In this document: piece after piece, positions 60,669 through 64,000 of the stretch
How positions within the stretch are numbered: position 1 is the first letter of the stretch
How the letters are laid out: each line of letters opens with the position of its first letter
NCBI RefSeq assembly: GCF_051020955.1
Contig: NC_135029.1
Coordinates: 3,558,001-3,622,000, forward strand
Source of the DNA: Megalopta genalis
Taxonomy: Eukaryota; Arthropoda; Insecta; Hymenoptera; Halictidae
Reading direction: 5' to 3'
DNA: 64,000 bases
Program-made: the position numbers and the translations under genes
The notes under the pieces: model-generated
The model's input: only the letters and a program-made list of their open reading frames with translations
The model's database searches: none
Told to the model about the DNA's origin: nothing

Positions 60669-62357
60669 AATTTCTGGAACAGATGGAACGTCAGAATTTT
60701 TTTACTCCTTACTCTTGAAAATGTAAAATAAACATGTTCAGAATTAAAATCCGCTGATTCGCGTATGTCATGTGAAATATTAATAAACATTACTGATTTA
60801 CAAAATTTATTCTAAATTCAACATTCAGTAAAAATTTACATCGCTTCCTATCCTTATATATAGCAAAATGTTTCAAGTGCACGAATTTGAACGTGCGCGC
60901 GTAAGTGAAAGTATATTCCAATTAGACAACTTTGATTTAAGACACAGTCACATATAAAATAATTGCTTATTTTCTTTTTTAAAGGATTGAAGTCGCATTG
61001 ATTTCCGGTTTCATTCTATTATCAGCAATGAAACAGTGATTGTCGACGTGTAAGCACTTTCGCTCTGTCGCTGTAAGACAACTTTGTATTTTACATATTT
61101 CATTTTGTGCTCTAGTGTGTACACAGCTTAAGCCTAACGCTCTGGAAACAGCGGCTCCTGGATGCAGTGACCCGCGTTGTGTACGCCGAATAAAATTAAA
61201 AACCGCTTACATAAGATTCGCTTTTTCTCTTTGCATTCAGGCTGTACTTGTGCAACATTGTTTGATTTTATTTTCTTGCCTGTTCATGTTCAGGCGGCAC
61301 CTCGCGATTCCATTGCAAATTGAATTCCATTGTGCGGCTACTTTTACAATTGTCATTATTATCAGATTCTTCTGTACACGACAGTTTCAAGTATTAGATC
61401 CTATCAGGCCTTCCATAATGTTCTCATATCTTTTTGCAGCGAGTTAAGTGGATTTCGCCATTAAAATGATTTCCATTACGTTCAACTACCTGTTCCCGAC
61501 ATCGCTCAAATCGCATACAATCACCGGCAAAAGTTTAGAAACAAAACAACTTTAATGAGTATCGCATCTGTTAATTTCATCTGATTCATGTTTTTACACA
61601 TTTCTTTCCGCTTCTCTGTGAAAATCTTTTCACACTTTCCTCGAACACAATCTTCAACATTAACAAGAAAAGAAAACCACATATTACACCACTCATTATT
61701 TGATTGCATTGTTTCCGAACTTCTGGTGGTGAATGTATTTATGCGTGTTTTGTGTGTTTAGTTGTACACCGATATACCGCACTACTGAATTATGGCAGGA
61801 ATAACGTTCGTTGTAGACATTACAGAAGTAACAAGTGGTAATTGAATAGCCGTGATAACAAAGATACTTGAACTCAACTAGACATAATGATTGGAGGTTC
61901 TAAATAGATGCTTCGATGAATGTTTTTCCTGTTTCTTTACCGACGATAAAATAAATTATTTTGTATGAATATATTTCATCATTTAATTACGCATTATTTT
62001 AGCTGCATCTAATAAATTAGTACATTATTTATGTTTAAGATTAGTCACAATCATCAATGCTTAATGCTTAACGTGTAAGGATTTTAATGTCTATTGTGTT
62101 GCGTAAATACGTAGGATTTGTATTCTAATAATAATAGAATGTTTCATGAACTAACCAAGGCCAATTATCTTTCACTATATGTTTCACAATTATCTTTCGC
62201 TACATGAATACGCACCATTGCATTCAAATCATATCTTAGACTTGGTTCCAATTTGATCGTCAAAGGAAAATCACCATCATTCGATTTGACATGATCAAAG
62301 CGTCTCGGGTATGCAAAACACAAATCTCTTTAATTTAGAGTATCCATGTATGTCATG
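60669..62357. other. AT-rich stretch with one unassigned ORF
   Basis: A 135-codon plus-strand ORF (61040-61447) has hydrophobic segments but no motif, no splice context and unremarkable start surroundings. I do not call it a gene. Otherwise nothing is recognised. Confidence 0.35.
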
Positions 62358-62645
62358 AATAGATCGCGAATTTGATGAATTTATGAAAAAATTAGTACTT
62401 GCAATTCGAAGCAGTAGATGCACATTGAAAGTGTTCAAGAATGCCAGTGTATTAGTTTCAGCTTAACCGAATGATTAAAAAAGTTTGCAATGCGTCAACG
62501 TAAATTTACTTGCACTTACTAATTTGGAAATATGCGATATTTACTGAAACAATAACTGGCAGTAAGAAACGTGCTTTCAGTTATTTTGCAACTGATGCTA
62601 GAGAGCAATTTCTATTTTGCATGTAAATCCACAGTCTAGTCACAA
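62358..62645. mobile_element. MITE, 'GCGGATTTTTATGC' family, copy 6
   Basis: The left end near 62360 (TAGATCGCGAATTTGATGAA) is diverged. The right end TTTTGCATGTAAATCCACAG followed by TCTAG is a good family terminus. The interior, near 62493-62555, is shared with 18.95-19.01 kb. At about 285 bp it is the longest copy here. Confidence 0.5.
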
Positions 62646-63640
62646 GAGTGATCGTTGAGGGGTCAAAGTTCACCACGTATAGTACCGCTAAGAATGCAAC
62701 ATGTATTAATCTGTAAACGCGAAATAGCAGAGTACGTGGCGGCATTAAATCATGCCGCGATATGTTGGGAACTGTATCAAATCCAAATTGTTAACATTTC
62801 TGGTTCTCGACACACGCTGGCCCACGATTAATCGTCGTTTTCAAATCCGCGAAATGAATTAACGTGGTCGCTGTATCGCGAAATCGTTATTAGCTTCTAT
62901 CGTGTAGAGTAGAACGGTGCGCATACGAGTAATTGTGCATTACATGGTAATCACGCGGGCACGGCGTACGCGAGGCTATCAATTGGGAGTAAATCCGTGA
63001 AAGCCATTATTACATATCGTGAAATCGTTTATCCTAACCGATTCGTTCCGCCTATAACTCCCTACCCAGCCGACCCCGGTATAACAATTACACGTGGCTG
63101 TTGCGAATAAAAGATCTACATCGGCCAGGATGCCTGTGCAGAAATGTTTCGCGCGCGCGCAAAGAATCGCTAACGGGAAGCCAGCAGGTCTACTTTTACA
63201 AGGATCGTGTCCCGCCGCACATTGGTACAGAGACTAATAATTCAAAACGGTTGCGGATTAAAGAAACGGACTGAATGTTAGATACTTATTTATTAATTTA
63301 TTGGTAATCAATGGAACGAGTCCTGAAATACTCGAGTGACCTCCTTCACGGACTACGGAAAACCATTAGGGGGCTCAGACTCGAAATCGATTGTTTCTAC
63401 GAGTTATTAATCGATGGTCGATTGGTGTACGAGGATCATCTGGAATGAACTTACTTAATTGGTTTGCTCGAGTTCGAAATAGCTTTTTCTTCTGTTGCAG
63501 CACTAACGATTCATGCCCAGTTGTCCTGCACTGTATCGTTACGATACTATCGGTGAAATAAATGCTCGAGTATTTAATTCAATTCTATCTTACACGGATT
63601 CTGTTTTTTTTTAAACTGATATTCGAGTAGCGATCGTGGT
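62646..63640. other. GC-richer patch, possible conserved non-coding DNA
   Basis: From 62646 to about 63490 the sequence is GC-richer and repeat-free with no ORF over 60 codons. It is compositionally like the other patches spaced through the window. Homeodomain-type AATTAATT and GCCATTATTAC cores are scattered through it. Regulatory function is inference. Confidence 0.3.
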
Positions 63641-63667
63641 ATCGCGGACCTTTATAGAAAATAAAAA

Positions 63668-64000
63668 AGTTTGTATTTCAATTGTTACGATGAGAAATAA
63701 AATGGAAAGTTACGCTTACCGACTAAAGCTAAGAAACATGTCACACAGATGTATGCAGGAGTGTCGATCGTATGTGCTTATAACCGAACATCGGAAAATT
63801 ATCATATATATATATATATTTTATATTTTTATCATATATATATTTATATATTTTATTTCTCGTCGTAACAATTGAAATACAATTGAAATACAAACTTATA
63901 TATATATATGATAATTTTCCGATGTTCGGTTATAAGTACATACGATCGACACTCCTGCATACATCTGTGTGACATGTTTCTTAGCTTTAGTCGGTAAGTG
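63668..64000. repeat. Interleaved inverted duplication (A-B-A'-B'), cut by window end
   Basis: Segment A (63668-63703, AGTTTGTATTTCAATTGTTA...) is inverted at 63850-63896, and segment B (63715-63812, CTTACCGACTAAAGCTAAGA...) is inverted at 63905-64000. The order is A, B, A', B', so the two inverted pairs interlock and do not nest. AT microsatellites separate B from A' and A' from B'. Arms are nearly identical. B' may continue beyond the window. Confidence 0.85.

Noticed and set aside
61040..61447. 135-codon plus-strand ORF with hydrophobic segments
   Set aside because: No recognisable receptor or other family pattern, no exon partners or splice sites that extend it.

Overview
This is a non-coding, repeat-laden stretch of a eukaryotic nuclear genome, most likely an insect and probably a hymenopteran. 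The reasons are an AT-rich background broken by short CpG- and GC-rich patches, Tc1/mariner, piggyBac and pogo-type transposon relics, TTAA- and TA-flanked MITEs, and many CT, AT and GA microsatellites. The species call is inference. There are no operons, no long ORFs and no recognisable host gene. Almost all ORFs over 60 codons lie in low-complexity or GC-rich sequence or inside inverted repeats. At best one weak multi-exon candidate is present (50.2-50.7 kb, minus strand).

Layout. 1-2.2 kb is CpG/GC-rich and purine-biased. 2.2-5.6 kb is featureless AT-rich DNA. 5.6-6.7 kb is GC-rich with a CT microsatellite, followed by a hairpin element next to a TA tract (7.0-7.2 kb). 7.2-10.5 kb is AT-rich with MITEs. 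10.6-12.0 kb is a GC-rich, strongly polypurine block. 12.4-13.1 kb is an odd stretch dense in TTCGAATAA-like motifs. 14.2-14.5 kb holds a non-autonomous piggyBac-type element with nearly canonical ends. GC-rich patches recur at 16.2-17.1, 19.1-20.2, 22.2-23.3, 25.9-26.7, 29.4-29.9, 34.9-36.0, 42.1-43.4, 49.0-49.9, 52.3-53.4, 56.1-57.0 and 62.6-63.6 kb. Their spacing in an otherwise AT-rich gene desert would suit cis-regulatory DNA of a distant gene, but that is not proven.

Mobile DNA dominates. 20.5-21.6 and 57.3-57.7 kb carry related tails of a pogo/Tigger-like transposase. 24.9, 34.2 and 59.1 kb hold three members of one fold-back family with CAGGGTG ends; the largest has about 600-bp arms and a spacer containing a perfect match to the histone-mRNA 3' stem-loop. 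31.05-31.30 kb is a 5'-truncated non-LTR insertion with a 13-bp target-site duplication. 32.7-33.3 kb is a dead Tc1 transposase. 36.3-37.0 kb is a mariner transposase split by a TTAA MITE. 37.2-40.5 kb is a Tc1-like element with TA ends, itself interrupted by a 1.6-kb long-arm inverted repeat. 41.3-41.8 kb is the 3' end of a piggyBac element with its cysteine-rich tail. 45.9-46.4 kb is a four-copy tandem array built from a MITE end.

No genes work together here in a pathway sense. The window records successive transposon insertions, some with reconstructable order, plus hairpin-type inverted duplications at microsatellites (54.9 and 63.7 kb). I found no CRISPR array, rRNA, convincing tRNA or novel defence-like system.
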